Assembly (NCBI RefSeq): GCF_018457175.1
Contig: NZ_JAGFNU010000005.1
Span: 186,001 to 250,000 of the forward strand
DNA: 64,000 nucleotides
Direction: 5' to 3'
From: Pseudohalocynthiibacter aestuariivivens
GTDB lineage: Bacteria; Pseudomonadota; Alphaproteobacteria; Rhodobacterales; Rhodobacteraceae
Each line of letters opens with the position of its first letter. The first letter of the stretch is position 1. Below, in pieces: positions 9,091 through 18,743 of the stretch. Below the pieces are notes generated by a model. That model did not search any database and was not told the origin of the DNA. It worked only from the letters and a program-made list of their open reading frames with translations. A program made the translations under genes and the position numbers.

Positions 9091-10083
9091 ATGACAAAAA
9101 CTCTAACAAAAATGGCTGCAACACTGTCGGTCTCAGCGGGTGTTGCTTTGGTGGCGAGCGCTGTTGCTGCGGAAACCTGGGATATGCCTATGGCCTATTC
9201 CGCAACCAACTTTCACTCAGCGGTTGGTGCGGAATTTGCATCCTGTGTAACAAGTGGCACGGGTGGCAATCTTGAGGTTGTTGTGCACCCTGGTGGGTCG
9301 CTCTTTGCTGGTGCCGAAATCAAGCGCGCCGTACAAACAGGGCAAGCCCTGATCGGGGAGCGGCTGCTGTCTGGTCACCAGAATGAAAACGCGCTTTTTG
9401 GTTTTGATTCAATTCCATTCCTCGCGACATCCTTTGATGATTCAGCACGGCTCTGGGAAGCGGCCAAAGGCCCGTTGACAGATTTGCTGGCAGAGCAAAA
9501 CCTTCATCTTCTGTATTCTGTTCCTTGGCCGCCGCAAGGATTGTATTTTGATCGCGAAATCAATTCGGTTGCTGAAATGGCAGGCATCAAGTTCCGTTCG
9601 TACAACAGCGCAACTGCACGGCTTGCAGAACTATCCGGCATGTTGCCCGTTCAAATCGAAGCAGCTGAGATCAGCCAGGCGTTCGCAACGGGTGTTGCTG
9701 AATCGATGATTTCTTCGGGCTCTACCGGATACGACCGCAAAGTCTGGGAAAGCCTGACGCATTTTTATGAAGTGGATGCCTGGCTGCCACGGAACTACGT
9801 CTTTGTGAATATGGAAGCGTGGAACGGTCTGGATGAAGGCACCCAGAACGTTATGCAAGGCTGTGCTTCGCTCGCGGAATACGCAGGCAATTGGCGTTCG
9901 GTTCAATACACCGATTTTACGCTGAAAGAACTTGCTGCAAATGGCATGACTGTTGGTCCTGCAAATGACTCGCTGAAAGACGAGCTTCGCGAATTTGGCG
10001 TCATCATGACCAATGAGTGGCTGGAAAATACGGGCGACGCAGGCAAGGCCATTGTCGATGCGTTTAACGCCTCCGCCAACTAA
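9091..10083 (+). CDS. dctP: TRAP transporter substrate-binding protein
   Basis: 330 residues, periplasmic. The signal peptide ends at VASAVAA (about residue 27). The body matches the DctP family (EIKRAVQTGQALIGE, GIKFRSYNSATARLAEL, and the late LKELAANGMTV region). The start at 9091 follows a strong GGGAGG; a frame extension four codons upstream lies across that site. It is followed by a stem-loop and then the two membrane subunits, the usual TRAP order. The ligand is probably a carboxylate. Confidence 0.92.
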   Translation: MTKTLTKMAATLSVSAGVALVASAVAAETWDMPMAYSATNFHSAVGAEFASCVTSGTGGNLEVVVHPGGSLFAGAEIKRAVQTGQALIGERLLSGHQNENALFGFDSIPFLATSFDDSARLWEAAKGPLTDLLAEQNLHLLYSVPWPPQGLYFDREINSVAEMAGIKFRSYNSATARLAELSGMLPVQIEAAEISQAFATGVAESMISSGSTGYDRKVWESLTHFYEVDAWLPRNYVFVNMEAWNGLDEGTQNVMQGCASLAEYAGNWRSVQYTDFTLKELAANGMTVGPANDSLKDELREFGVIMTNEWLENTGDAGKAIVDAFNASAN

Positions 10084-10103
10084 AAACATCTGATCCCAAA
10101 ATA

Positions 10104-10128
10104 CCCCCGGCGCTCGTCGCCGGGGTTT
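10104..10128 (+). terminator. Intercistronic stem-loop between dctP and dctQ
   Basis: Perfect 8-bp stem CCCCGGCG/CGCCGGGG with a 5-nt loop, followed by TTT only. Such a hairpin 20 nt past dctP is likely to protect or partially terminate the transcript so that the binding protein is made in excess over the permease. Confidence 0.7.
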
Positions 10129-10151
10129 CAAACATAAAAGGGAGACAGAAA

Positions 10152-10682
10152 ATGGTTGGATTTGGTAAATCGTTGCGTCGGTTTTTAGATGGTCTTTATC
10201 TTTCTGCTGGCATCCTATCAGCACTTTTTCTGATTTGTATCCTTGTTCTTATTGTCATTCAGATGATTGCCCGCTGGACCGGAGAAGTCTTTGCCGGGGC
10301 GCCTGACTATGCGGGTTATTGCATGGCAGCATCTTCGTTTCTTGCACTTGCTTACGCGCTGAACAGCGGCAACCATATTAGGGTGAGCCTGCTGTTAAAC
10401 GCCCTAGGGCGGTTCAGGCGTTTTGGTGAAATTTGGTGCTTTGGGATCGCGACCTTCCTGTCACTGTTCTTCGCACGTTACGCGGTCAAGGCGACTTATG
10501 AATCTTATCGTTGGCACGACATCAGCCAGGGTCAGGACGCAACACCTATATGGATTCCGCAACTCGCGATGAGTGTTGGAGTTGTCATTTTGGCAATTGC
10601 ATTCGTTGACCACCTCATCCGACTGATCTTCGTTGGCAGCCACAACATCGAAGAAGAAGCGCTTGATGCGCATACGGAGTAA
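10152..10682 (+). CDS. dctQ: TRAP transporter small permease subunit
   Basis: 176 residues with four predicted hydrophobic segments (for example SAGILSALFLICILVLIVIQMIA is the first). The DctQ signature region YAGYCMAASSFLALAYALNSGNHIRV is present. It pairs with the 12-helix DctM subunit that begins 5 nt after its stop. Start at an ATG after GGGAGA. Confidence 0.9.
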   Translation: MVGFGKSLRRFLDGLYLSAGILSALFLICILVLIVIQMIARWTGEVFAGAPDYAGYCMAASSFLALAYALNSGNHIRVSLLLNALGRFRRFGEIWCFGIATFLSLFFARYAVKATYESYRWHDISQGQDATPIWIPQLAMSVGVVILAIAFVDHLIRLIFVGSHNIEEEALDAHTE

Positions 10683-10687
10683 GGGCC

Positions 10688-12001
10688 ATGGAAGAATTCT
10701 ATCTCATTTCGATTTTCCTCTTTGCCCTGTTCTTCCTATTGGGGACAGGCGTTTGGGTTGGACTCGCGCTATTCGGTGTAGCCTATCTTGGGCTGGAAAT
10801 GTTCACTTCACGCCCCGCAGGTGATGCAATGCTCACGCGGATCTGGACATCGAGTTCCAGCTGGACTCTTACCGCCCTGCCCTTGTTTATCTGGATGGGT
10901 GAGATCCTTTACCGAAGTCGATTATCCGAAGACATGTTCCGCGGCCTCGCGCCGTGGATGGCCCGCCTGCCCGGCGGATTGGTTCACATTAACATCGTGG
11001 GCTGTACGATCTTCGCCGCTGTCTCGGGTTCCTCTGCGGCGACGTTGACAACCGTTGGCAAGATGTCAATTCCTGAACTCAGAAAACGAGAATATCCTGA
11101 ATACATGATTATCGGCACTCTAACAGGGGCAGCAACGCTGGGTTTGATGATCCCACCTTCCCTCACGCTGATCGTCTACGGCGTTACGGTCGAGCAAAGC
11201 ATTTCCAAGCTGTTCATGGCTGGCATTGTGCCCGGTATGTTCCTGGCTCTTTTGTTCATGTCTTATGTCGCCGGTTGGTCCATATTACGCCCCTCCGAAG
11301 TTCCCGTCATTGCCAGCAAGATGAGCTTTTCGGAAAAGGTTTCAGAATCCCGCTTTCTGATCCCGATCATCGCGCTAATTCTGATTGTGATCGGATCGAT
11401 GTACGGCGGCTGGGCGACGGCCACTGAAGCCGCCGCTATAGGCGTTATCGGCTCTCTTATCCTGGCAGGAGCACAAGGTTCTTTATCCTGGCGCGCTTTT
11501 GTTGACAGCCTTTTGGGGGCCACACGAACCTCTGCGATGATCGCGTTAATTCTTATGGGTGCAACCGCACTGACGCTTGCAATGGGCTTTACCGGCCTGC
11601 CCCGCGCCTTGGCTGAGTGGATCGATACCCTTGGCTTATCTAGATTTTCGCTGCTCGTAGTGCTCATGCTGTTTTACATAGTTCTAGGCATGTTCCTCGA
11701 CGGAATTTCATCGGTGGTTTTGACAATGGCAATCGTGCAACCCATGGTCGAAAGCGCGGGAATTGACCTCATTTGGTTTGGAATTTTCATTGTGGTTGTC
11801 ATTGAAATGGCGCAGATCACGCCGCCGATTGGGTTCAACCTGTTTGTGATGCAGGGGATGACAAAGCATGAAATGGGGTACATCGCCAAAACCGCTTTGC
11901 CGCTGTTTGCTATCATGGTCCTGATGGTCTTTATCCTGATCGCCTTTCCGGAAATGGCAACTTACTTACCAGACAACATGCGTGACGCCGCGAGCAGGTA
12001 G
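10688..12001 (+). CDS. dctM: TRAP transporter large permease subunit
   Basis: 437 residues, strongly hydrophobic throughout, with the conserved DctM features (FAAVSGSSAATLTTVG near residue 115, LMIPPSLTLIVYGV, and a late ITPPIGFNLFV). It forms the ion-coupled channel of the TRAP system with DctQ in the inner membrane. It is nearly adjacent to dctQ and 27 nt ahead of the next membrane-protein gene. Confidence 0.93.
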   Translation: MEEFYLISIFLFALFFLLGTGVWVGLALFGVAYLGLEMFTSRPAGDAMLTRIWTSSSSWTLTALPLFIWMGEILYRSRLSEDMFRGLAPWMARLPGGLVHINIVGCTIFAAVSGSSAATLTTVGKMSIPELRKREYPEYMIIGTLTGAATLGLMIPPSLTLIVYGVTVEQSISKLFMAGIVPGMFLALLFMSYVAGWSILRPSEVPVIASKMSFSEKVSESRFLIPIIALILIVIGSMYGGWATATEAAAIGVIGSLILAGAQGSLSWRAFVDSLLGATRTSAMIALILMGATALTLAMGFTGLPRALAEWIDTLGLSRFSLLVVLMLFYIVLGMFLDGISSVVLTMAIVQPMVESAGIDLIWFGIFIVVVIEMAQITPPIGFNLFVMQGMTKHEMGYIAKTALPLFAIMVLMVFILIAFPEMATYLPDNMRDAASR

Positions 12002-12028
12002 CCGACTAAAGGACATACAGGGACGATC

Positions 12029-12961
12029 ATGGTACAGGCCATACATGCTGTCCTTGTCTGGACCGGCGAACGCGCCCGCTGGGTTTTGCTCGCAGGGTGT
12101 TTTCTGGCGTTCCTTCTGCCTTTTCTTTCAAGCGCAATGCGGCCAATGCTTCCTGCCCTCATCGCGCTGGTTCTTGGGTTGTCGGTGGCGCGGCTTGATC
12201 TGGCGGCGTTCTGGCGGGGAATTTTTTCAGCGCGTCGCATCGCGTTGCTGATTGGAACAACCGTATTGCTGATGCCCGTTACAGCCCTTTTGTTGTATTG
12301 GACTATACCGCTGCTCGGTCTGCCTGATGGATTCACAAAATCCGCCCTTCTGTTTGCCCTTGCTCCGCCTATCTCTTCTGCTGCAGGGCTTTGTTTTATT
12401 CTGGGGTATGACCCGCGCCGCGCACTTGAACTCACGCTTGTCGCGACGCTGCTCACACCCCTTATTGGCCCGGCCATGCTGGTCTTCTTGATGCCCGGAG
12501 TTCCGGGGCTCGAGGTATTTCCTTTGATGGCGAAACTAAGCCTGATGATTGCCTTGGGGCTTGCGATTGGGTTATCCATCCGAGCTGCCATTGGTGGTGA
12601 CAGAATTGCAGGACTTAAGACGGAGTTTGATGGACTGTCTGCCATTGGAATGGTTCTATTTGTTATTCCCCTGTTCGAAGGTGTGGGCCCTGAAATTTTG
12701 GCCCGGCCTATGCTTGCCTTTGGTGTCGCTGTGTTTGTTCTCGTCCTGAATTTCGGAAGTAACTATTGCGTCAAGACGATTGCTCACATCACCTCGTCCC
12801 CTGAAGTTGCAGGGGCGCTTGGGTTGATGTGGGGAAACAGGACTGTTGCATTGTACTTGGCAGCATTGCCGTTTGACCCACTGTTCAGCCTGTTTGTGGC
12901 ACTCTATCAGTTCCCAATGTATGCAACGCCGTTGGTCTTCAGGCGGATTTCATCGACGTAA
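12029..12961 (+). CDS. Bile acid:sodium symporter (BASS/SBF)-like permease
   Basis: 310 residues with about ten hydrophobic segments and the layout of the BASS/arsenite-permease superfamily (paired segments with a polar break such as LAPPISSAAGLCFILGYDPRRALELTLVAT). It follows dctM by 27 nt on the same strand, so it is probably co-transcribed and may export or import a pathway metabolite. The family call rests on topology and a few motifs, not on a specific signature. Confidence 0.65.
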   Translation: MVQAIHAVLVWTGERARWVLLAGCFLAFLLPFLSSAMRPMLPALIALVLGLSVARLDLAAFWRGIFSARRIALLIGTTVLLMPVTALLLYWTIPLLGLPDGFTKSALLFALAPPISSAAGLCFILGYDPRRALELTLVATLLTPLIGPAMLVFLMPGVPGLEVFPLMAKLSLMIALGLAIGLSIRAAIGGDRIAGLKTEFDGLSAIGMVLFVIPLFEGVGPEILARPMLAFGVAVFVLVLNFGSNYCVKTIAHITSSPEVAGALGLMWGNRTVALYLAALPFDPLFSLFVALYQFPMYATPLVFRRISST

Positions 12962-13264
12962 CGTCTCTGAAAGTCTGGTCTATCAAAAAAAATGGTTCCG
13001 AAAAAAATTGGGCGCACCGGATTCCCCAATGCGCCCATACTCGTACTAAAAACCAGCTTCGTAACTTACTACCTATGTGCCTTTTCGGGCATAACTAAAT
13101 ACAACCCCATGATATCGCCGCCACATGACAGTTCATTGACAAATATCAAAGTGAGAGAAATTTTTTTGGTGCGCCCTGACTTATGGCTAACAAGTACAAA
13201 ACAAAGCCATTTCCAAATTTGAAGAGTACTTCGCTTGGGTAATATCACTTCGATCGCAGGAAAA
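12962..13264. other. Convergent intergenic region
   Basis: About 300 bp between two convergent genes. No convincing coding frame was seen. It holds the minus-strand terminator described separately; no T-tailed stem-loop was found for the plus-strand operon. Confidence 0.6.
13001..13036 (-). terminator. Terminator-like stem-loop for the AEC permease gene
   Basis: Stem GGGCGCA/TGCGCCC (13010-13016 with 13030-13036), followed on the minus strand by a T run (TTTTTTT). It lies about 230 nt past the stop of the minus-strand AEC gene. Confidence 0.6.
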
Positions 13265-14194
13265 TCAGCCGAGCAATGTCAGCCAAACCCATGCAGATAG
13301 CACCGACCCGGCCGTTGCAAAAAGCACCGCCGATGCCGCAACCCTTTTCGCGCGACCATACATGTTTGCAAACACATAGGCGTTGATCCCGGGGGCCATA
13401 GCACTTGTCAAAACTGCGGACCGAAACGCACTCTGAGAGATTTCCAGTCCGCTGCCCATCGTCCAGACAATTGCCGGATGCACAAACAGCGATACGACAC
13501 ATATATAGGCGATGGTGCGCATGTCCCCTTCGGGACGGTATTGAACCAGCACTCCTCCCAGACCGAACAGCGCTGCGGGAAGCGCTGCACGCACCATCAG
13601 GCTTATCGCGTCCATGAATACGCCGGGCATCTGGATGTTGGATAGATTTACGACAAACCCCAGCGCAATTCCGATCACAAGTGCATTTCGAAACATTGCC
13701 CGGCTAACGGCTCGCAAGGTCTTCATTCCACCGCCACCGCGATTTCGCACAATCTCCATCACTGTAATTCCAAGCCCATAGCAAAACGGCGAATGGAGCG
13801 CGATTATCGCATAGTTCGCAGCAAGTGCATCCACACCATATGCGCGCTCGGTTATTGGCAGGCCCAACAGAACCGAGTTTGAAAACAGACAGCAAAACCC
13901 GATAGCAACCGCGTCTTCCCAGGGCCGATTGAAAATATACCTTGCCCCGAGCAAACCCAGTATGAACCCCGATGTCGCCCCAAGGTAAAAACTGAACAAC
14001 AGCCGGGCGTCAAAACTTTGCGATAAATCCAGCGTCGATATCGCGTTGAACAGAAGGCAGGGAATAGCGAAATTCTGGGTGAATTTCATCAGGCCATCTA
14101 CGCCTGCCGGGGAGAACAGGCCACGCCAGACCGCAAGGTAGCCAAAACCGATAACGAAGAAGACCGGCAGGATAACCTCGATCAGCGCCTGCAT
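13265..14194 (-). CDS. AEC-family (auxin efflux carrier-like) transporter
   Basis: 309 residues, about ten membrane segments in a 5+5 arrangement. The N-terminal MQALIEVILPVFFVIGFGYL, the KFTQNFAIPCLLFNAIS block and the central FSNSVLLGLPITERAYG are typical of the AEC family of organic-anion exporters (for example malonate or malate carriers). It sits one base after the MBL gene in the same direction, so it may be read from the housekeeping operon. Substrate unknown. Confidence 0.85.
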   Translation of the reverse strand: MQALIEVILPVFFVIGFGYLAVWRGLFSPAGVDGLMKFTQNFAIPCLLFNAISTLDLSQSFDARLLFSFYLGATSGFILGLLGARYIFNRPWEDAVAIGFCCLFSNSVLLGLPITERAYGVDALAANYAIIALHSPFCYGLGITVMEIVRNRGGGGMKTLRAVSRAMFRNALVIGIALGFVVNLSNIQMPGVFMDAISLMVRAALPAALFGLGGVLVQYRPEGDMRTIAYICVVSLFVHPAIVWTMGSGLEISQSAFRSAVLTSAMAPGINAYVFANMYGRAKRVAASAVLFATAGSVLSAWVWLTLLG

Positions 14195-14195
14195 G

Positions 14196-14993
14196 TCAGT
14201 CTTCTAATACGATGGTCATACCATCATAGGCAGGTGTCACGTGGTCGGGTGTTTCGTCCTCAACCGTCGCATAATCCAGATCATTATGCATATTCGTCAG
14301 GATGGCACGTTGGGGCGTCATTTTTTCGATCCATTCCAGCGATTGCGCCAGATGGGTGTGCGTTGGGTGTGGCGCGCGCCGCAATGCGTCCAGCACCCAA
14401 ACCTCAAGCCCCTCGAGGAAAGGCCAGGATTCCTCGTATATTTCGGCCACGTCTGGCAGATAAGCCAAACCGCCCATACGGAACCCAAGGGATTCAATTG
14501 CACCATGTCCGACCCTAAAGGGCTTCAGGATGATATCACCGCCTGCGCCGCTGATCACAATGTCAGCGTCAATGGTATGAAGATCAAGAATTGGCGGATA
14601 GGAAGAGCCTTCGGGGCGTACAAACGCATAGTTAAACCGTGTCAAAAGCTGCTTTTGCGTTGGTTCATCAGCCCAAACAGGAATGCGGGCTTTCATATTG
14701 AAAACGATCTGGCGCAAGTCATCAAGTCCATGCACATGATCCGCATGTGAATGCGTGTATACCACCGCGTCCAACCGGCTGACGCCTGCATCTAAAAGCT
14801 GCGCACGCATATCAGGCGAGGTATCAATCAGAACCTGAGTTATACCTTCATCCGAAATCCGTTCGACCAACATGGAACAGCGCCTGCGGTTGTTTTTTGG
14901 GTTCATTGGATCACAGTCACCCCAGTTATTCCCGAGCCTTGGAACCCCGCCGGAAGATCCACTTCCCAGTATTGTAAAACGCAGCTTCGCCAT
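14196..14993 (-). CDS. MBL-fold metallo-hydrolase, PhnP/RNase Z-like
   Basis: 265 residues. The start GSGSSGGVPRLGNNWGDCDP and the metal motif HSHADH (81-86) place it with PhnP-like phosphodiesterases; further histidines occur at GHG and in MHNDLDY. It likely hydrolyses a cyclic or phosphodiester metabolite in the cytoplasm. Its ATG lies at the tatD stop, and this tatD-MBL pairing is a recurrent roseobacter order. Confidence 0.85.
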   Translation of the reverse strand: MAKLRFTILGSGSSGGVPRLGNNWGDCDPMNPKNNRRRCSMLVERISDEGITQVLIDTSPDMRAQLLDAGVSRLDAVVYTHSHADHVHGLDDLRQIVFNMKARIPVWADEPTQKQLLTRFNYAFVRPEGSSYPPILDLHTIDADIVISGAGGDIILKPFRVGHGAIESLGFRMGGLAYLPDVAEIYEESWPFLEGLEVWVLDALRRAPHPTHTHLAQSLEWIEKMTPQRAILTNMHNDLDYATVEDETPDHVTPAYDGMTIVLED

Positions 14994-15802
14994 TACGCAG
15001 CCACCTGTCTGAAACTCGCGACTTTGGTAAAAAGCCGGTCAAAGTTCTGTTGGGTCTGAACCGCGAAATCCGCGTAGTCCATTCCAAAAACGCCTGCACC
15101 GACACGGGCCGTGTGTACGGTATAACTCGGCTCGTTCTGCTTTCCTCGGTACGGTGGCGGCGCCAGATATGGCGCATCGGTTTCAACAAGAATGCGTTCG
15201 ACAGGCGCATTTGCAAAGATATCTCGCAGGTCCTGTGATTTTGGGAAGGCCGCAATACCCGACATCGACAGGTAGAACCCTAAATCAAGGGCTGCTTTCG
15301 CCAATTCTGCGGAAGATGAAAAGCAATGCATAACGCAGGAAAAAGCACCTGCAGCGTGTTCCTCGGTCAAGATGCGCACCATATCATCATCTGCGGCCCG
15401 GGCGTGAATGATCAAAGGCAAGCCGGTCTGGCGTGCGGCCTCAATATGGATGCGCAGGCTTTCTTGCTGCACTGCCTTTGACTCGGCCGTGTAGTGGTAG
15501 TCGAGCCCCGTTTCTCCGATCCCTACGAACTTCGGGTGTTTTGCAAGCGAAACGAGCTCTTCCACAGAAACAAGCGGTTCTGAGGCCACGCTCATCGGGT
15601 GCGTGCCAGCCGCATAAAAAATGGGCGCGAAACGCTCTGCAATGGCGCGCACCTGCGGTTCAAGCTTTAGCTTGGTGCAAATCGTAACCATTCGGGTCAC
15701 ACCAGCGGCTATTGCCCGATCAACAACTTCCGGCAGTTCCTCGGCAAACTCCGGGAAATCGAGATGGCAATGGCTATCAGTGATGTGTGGAATACTGGTC
15801 AT
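14993..15802 (-). CDS. tatD: TatD-family metal-dependent hydrolase (DNase)
   Basis: 269 residues. The opening DSHCHLDFPEF gives the first metal-binding HxH, and later motifs IGETGLDYHY and LVETDAPYLAPPPYRGK are the standard TatD blocks. The family comprises 3'-5' exonucleases with roles in DNA repair or nucleic-acid turnover. It lies 9 nt after the holB stop in the same operon. Confidence 0.92.
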   Translation of the reverse strand: MTSIPHITDSHCHLDFPEFAEELPEVVDRAIAAGVTRMVTICTKLKLEPQVRAIAERFAPIFYAAGTHPMSVASEPLVSVEELVSLAKHPKFVGIGETGLDYHYTAESKAVQQESLRIHIEAARQTGLPLIIHARAADDDMVRILTEEHAAGAFSCVMHCFSSSAELAKAALDLGFYLSMSGIAAFPKSQDLRDIFANAPVERILVETDAPYLAPPPYRGKQNEPSYTVHTARVGAGVFGMDYADFAVQTQQNFDRLFTKVASFRQVAA

Positions 15803-15811
15803 TAAGTCGCC

Positions 15812-16939
15812 TTACCGGGCGTGTGTTTTCGCCGCCGTCTGATCTATCTTAAGAACCATATCAAGGATGAGCGCGGCGGGGTCAAGGTTGACCGCCTTTC
15901 CATGACGTGCGCGGGCACCAAGGTGTTGCTGAAGTTCTGCCCAAAGGCGCCCTGCATTCGGGCCTGATGCGAGGCGTGCCATCATTTCAGCTTCGCCAGG
16001 AGCAGCCTCTGTCAATGGCCGGCCCGAAACACCTGCGCGCGCCAGCCGGGCCAAAAACAGGTCCAGCAAGGCAAGCAGCAGACCAAAGCGTGGTTCGGCA
16101 TTTTTACCCACAGCAGATTCGGCAAGTTTCAAGGCGCGCTGGCGATCAAGTTTCGGGGCAGTGGAAAACAGCGAAACGATTTCGTAATAGGTTTGAATAC
16201 CACCAAGGTTGATAAGTCGAAGCGCCTCACCGACCGATCCGGCCGCAAGTGTTGCAAGGGCTACCGGGTCTGTTTCAACCGGAACCTCGGCAACTTCCAA
16301 CGCCTTTGCCATATCCTCGGGTGACAACGGATGCAGCCTGAGCACGCGGCACCGGGACCGGATCGTAGGAAGCAATCCGGAAGGCTGATGGCTGATCAGC
16401 AATAACGTTGCATCTTTCGGCGGCTCTTCCAGCAGTTTCAACAACGCGTTGGCAGCAGAGGTGTTCATTTCATCCGCAGCGTCCACAATCACAACTCTTC
16501 GACCACCATCCGCTGCTGAAAGAGCAAAAAAGTTTTTCAGGCCCCGGACCTCATCAACCGTTATTTCCTGACGAAGACGGTCCTTTTTTTCGTCATAAGG
16601 ACGGCGAACAAGGTAAAGGCATGGCTCTGATAGCGCAGCAAGACGGTGCGAAACAGGGTGATCATCCGAAATATCCAGTGAAGTTGGCTTCGGCGGGGTA
16701 TCACCGAACAACCCGCCTTCACCGGCAGCGGACTCTGCCAAAAGAAACCGCGCAATTTTCCAGGCAAGTGTCGCTTTTCCGACCCCACGAGGACCCGTGA
16801 TCAGCCATGCATGATGTAATCGATCACGCCCATAGGCATCCAGAAAATCAGCTTCTGCCGATACCTGCCCGATCAAGACTTTCGTATCCCGCGGATGAAT
16901 TGCCCCCGCAATGCGATCTGGTTCAGGCCTGTCGCTCAT
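15812..16939 (-). CDS. holB: DNA polymerase III subunit delta prime
   Basis: 375 residues. Clamp-loader AAA+ protein with a Walker A region ITGPRGVGKATLAW (47-60), sensor-type segment NTSAANALLKLLEEPP and the SRC-box ending SRCRVLRL. It is part of the gamma complex that loads the sliding clamp. Its ATG overlaps the tmk stop (ATGA). The tmk-holB pair is widely conserved. Confidence 0.93.
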   Translation of the reverse strand: MSDRPEPDRIAGAIHPRDTKVLIGQVSAEADFLDAYGRDRLHHAWLITGPRGVGKATLAWKIARFLLAESAAGEGGLFGDTPPKPTSLDISDDHPVSHRLAALSEPCLYLVRRPYDEKKDRLRQEITVDEVRGLKNFFALSAADGGRRVVIVDAADEMNTSAANALLKLLEEPPKDATLLLISHQPSGLLPTIRSRCRVLRLHPLSPEDMAKALEVAEVPVETDPVALATLAAGSVGEALRLINLGGIQTYYEIVSLFSTAPKLDRQRALKLAESAVGKNAEPRFGLLLALLDLFLARLARAGVSGRPLTEAAPGEAEMMARLASGPNAGRLWAELQQHLGARARHGKAVNLDPAALILDMVLKIDQTAAKTHAR

Positions 16940-17562
16940 GCCAGTCGCTCAAGCGCCAGTTCTGCAACTTCTGCCGCGACAACATCTGCGTTACGATTTC
17001 CATCAACGACCAGACATCGATCAGAAAATTCTTTGGCTATGGCCAAAAATCCAACGCGCATTTTTTTCTGCAATTCTTCACCAAAATCTTCAAACCGCTC
17101 TTCCGAAGTCTGACGCGAAAGCGCACGGGCAAGACCCGTGGCAGGGTCCATGTCGATGATAAAGGTAATATCCGGCTCTCGCCCAATCATCAGGCCATGC
17201 AGTGTATCGACCACACCTCGAAGATCGCCCCGCGTTATTCCCTGATAAAGGCGGGTAGAGTCGGCAAATCGATCGGAAACAACGATTTTTCCGGCATCCA
17301 AAGCAGGTTGAATGGTTTTTTCCAAATGATCACGTCGCGCTGCTGTAAACAGCAGTATCTCGGTCTCAGCGGACCAGCGATCCGGATCGCCTTCCAGAAC
17401 CAAACCCCGGATTTGTTCAGCGCCAACAGACCCGCCCGGTTCTCGCGTCAGGACAACATCTTTCCCAGTTGCGCGTAAGGTCTCAGCCAGCATTCGTGCC
17501 TGGGTGGATTTACCAGAGCCATCAATACCCTCAAAAGTGATGAACACGCCTGAACCTTTCAC
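16936..17562 (-). CDS. tmk: Thymidylate kinase
   Basis: 208 residues. P-loop FEGIDGSGKSTQ (10-21), the DR(F/Y) motif in SDRFADSTRLYQG and the LID-region RQTSEERFEDFG. It phosphorylates dTMP to dTDP. It overlaps both neighbours by 4 nt, so tight translational coupling is likely. Confidence 0.95.
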   Translation of the reverse strand: MKGSGVFITFEGIDGSGKSTQARMLAETLRATGKDVVLTREPGGSVGAEQIRGLVLEGDPDRWSAETEILLFTAARRDHLEKTIQPALDAGKIVVSDRFADSTRLYQGITRGDLRGVVDTLHGLMIGREPDITFIIDMDPATGLARALSRQTSEERFEDFGEELQKKMRVGFLAIAKEFSDRCLVVDGNRNADVVAAEVAELALERLA

Positions 17563-18728
17563 TGCACGCCTAGCGCCTTGCCCAAAATCTGGCGCACTAA
17601 AACGCGCGCTGACGTTCGCATAAGAGGCAAGAAACCACCTCGCTCGACAGCTCTGTCAGAAACAAGCGGCAAATGTGTATCTGGCAAACCGTTCAACGAA
17701 ACAACGAGCTCGCCCAGCTGCTGACCCTGTTCGATGGGCGCTTCGATTGGGGTCCGGTATTCTACCTGAGCCGTCAAATCATCTTGTGACAACGCCGGTA
17801 CCAACAACGTGAAATCCTTTGGTGCAACAAGGCCCACACGTGTTTCGGAACCAAGCCATACCTCTACTTCTGCAAATTGGGCACCCTCAGTAGCGATTTT
17901 TCTTTCAGAAAATTGGCGAAAGGCCCAGTTCACGACACGCTCAGCCTCTTCCGCACGATCAATTTCGCTTGCAAGACCACTGATCACAAAAACAATCCTG
18001 CGCGTTCCCTGTGTTGCTGAGCCAACCAGACCATAACCTGCCTCGCTTGTATGACCGGTTTTTAATCCATCGGCACCTATGCCAAGCGATAGCAGCGGGT
18101 TGCGATTGAACCGGTTGTCAGGGGACCGACCGTCATAGCCAAACTCAGACTGACCGAAGTAACCGTAGTATTCCGGAAACTCGGTAATCAGGCGTTGTGC
18201 AAGAATGCCAAGATCACGCATGCTCATGCGCTGAGCCGGGTTTGGCCAGCCTGACGAATTTGCAAATGAAGAATTGTTCATTCCGAGCGAGCGTGCGCGA
18301 TCATTCATCATGCGGGCGAAGCCATCTTCAGACCCGCCAAGCCCCTCGGCGACTACCACGCAAGCATCGTTCCCTGATTGAACGATAATTCCCTGAATAA
18401 GATCCTCTACAGTCGGTCTGTCCCGGGTATTCAAAAACATTGTAGAACCACCCATCGCAGCAGCGCGGGTCGACACACCAAACTGCGTATCCATCGAGAC
18501 ACGCCCATCGCGCAATGCCTCAAACAGCATATTCAGTGTCATCAGCTTTGACATGGACGCTGGCGGCAATGGAACATCCGCCTGCTTTTCCATCAAAACC
18601 GTTCCGGTTTTCAAATCAAGAACAAATGCGGCTGTTGCGCGCGTTTCAAAGGCCTGCACTGCGCTGCCGAAGAACAGAGCTGTGCAAACCAAAACAGCGA
18701 AGGAAAGCAGGCGATTTGGAATTTTCAT
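17559..18728 (-). CDS. dacC: D-alanyl-D-alanine carboxypeptidase (PBP5/6 type)
   Basis: 389 residues, exported (signal peptide to about VQA at 25). Active-site motifs are all present: SxxK as SMSK (58-61), SGN (118-120) and KTG (223-225). A C-terminal PBP5-type beta domain and an amphipathic tail follow. It trims pentapeptide stems of peptidoglycan. It overlaps tmk by 4 nt. Confidence 0.93.
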   Translation of the reverse strand: MKIPNRLLSFAVLVCTALFFGSAVQAFETRATAAFVLDLKTGTVLMEKQADVPLPPASMSKLMTLNMLFEALRDGRVSMDTQFGVSTRAAAMGGSTMFLNTRDRPTVEDLIQGIIVQSGNDACVVVAEGLGGSEDGFARMMNDRARSLGMNNSSFANSSGWPNPAQRMSMRDLGILAQRLITEFPEYYGYFGQSEFGYDGRSPDNRFNRNPLLSLGIGADGLKTGHTSEAGYGLVGSATQGTRRIVFVISGLASEIDRAEEAERVVNWAFRQFSERKIATEGAQFAEVEVWLGSETRVGLVAPKDFTLLVPALSQDDLTAQVEYRTPIEAPIEQGQQLGELVVSLNGLPDTHLPLVSDRAVERGGFLPLMRTSARVLVRQILGKALGVQ

Positions 18729-18743
18729 ATCAACTGCACTTTC

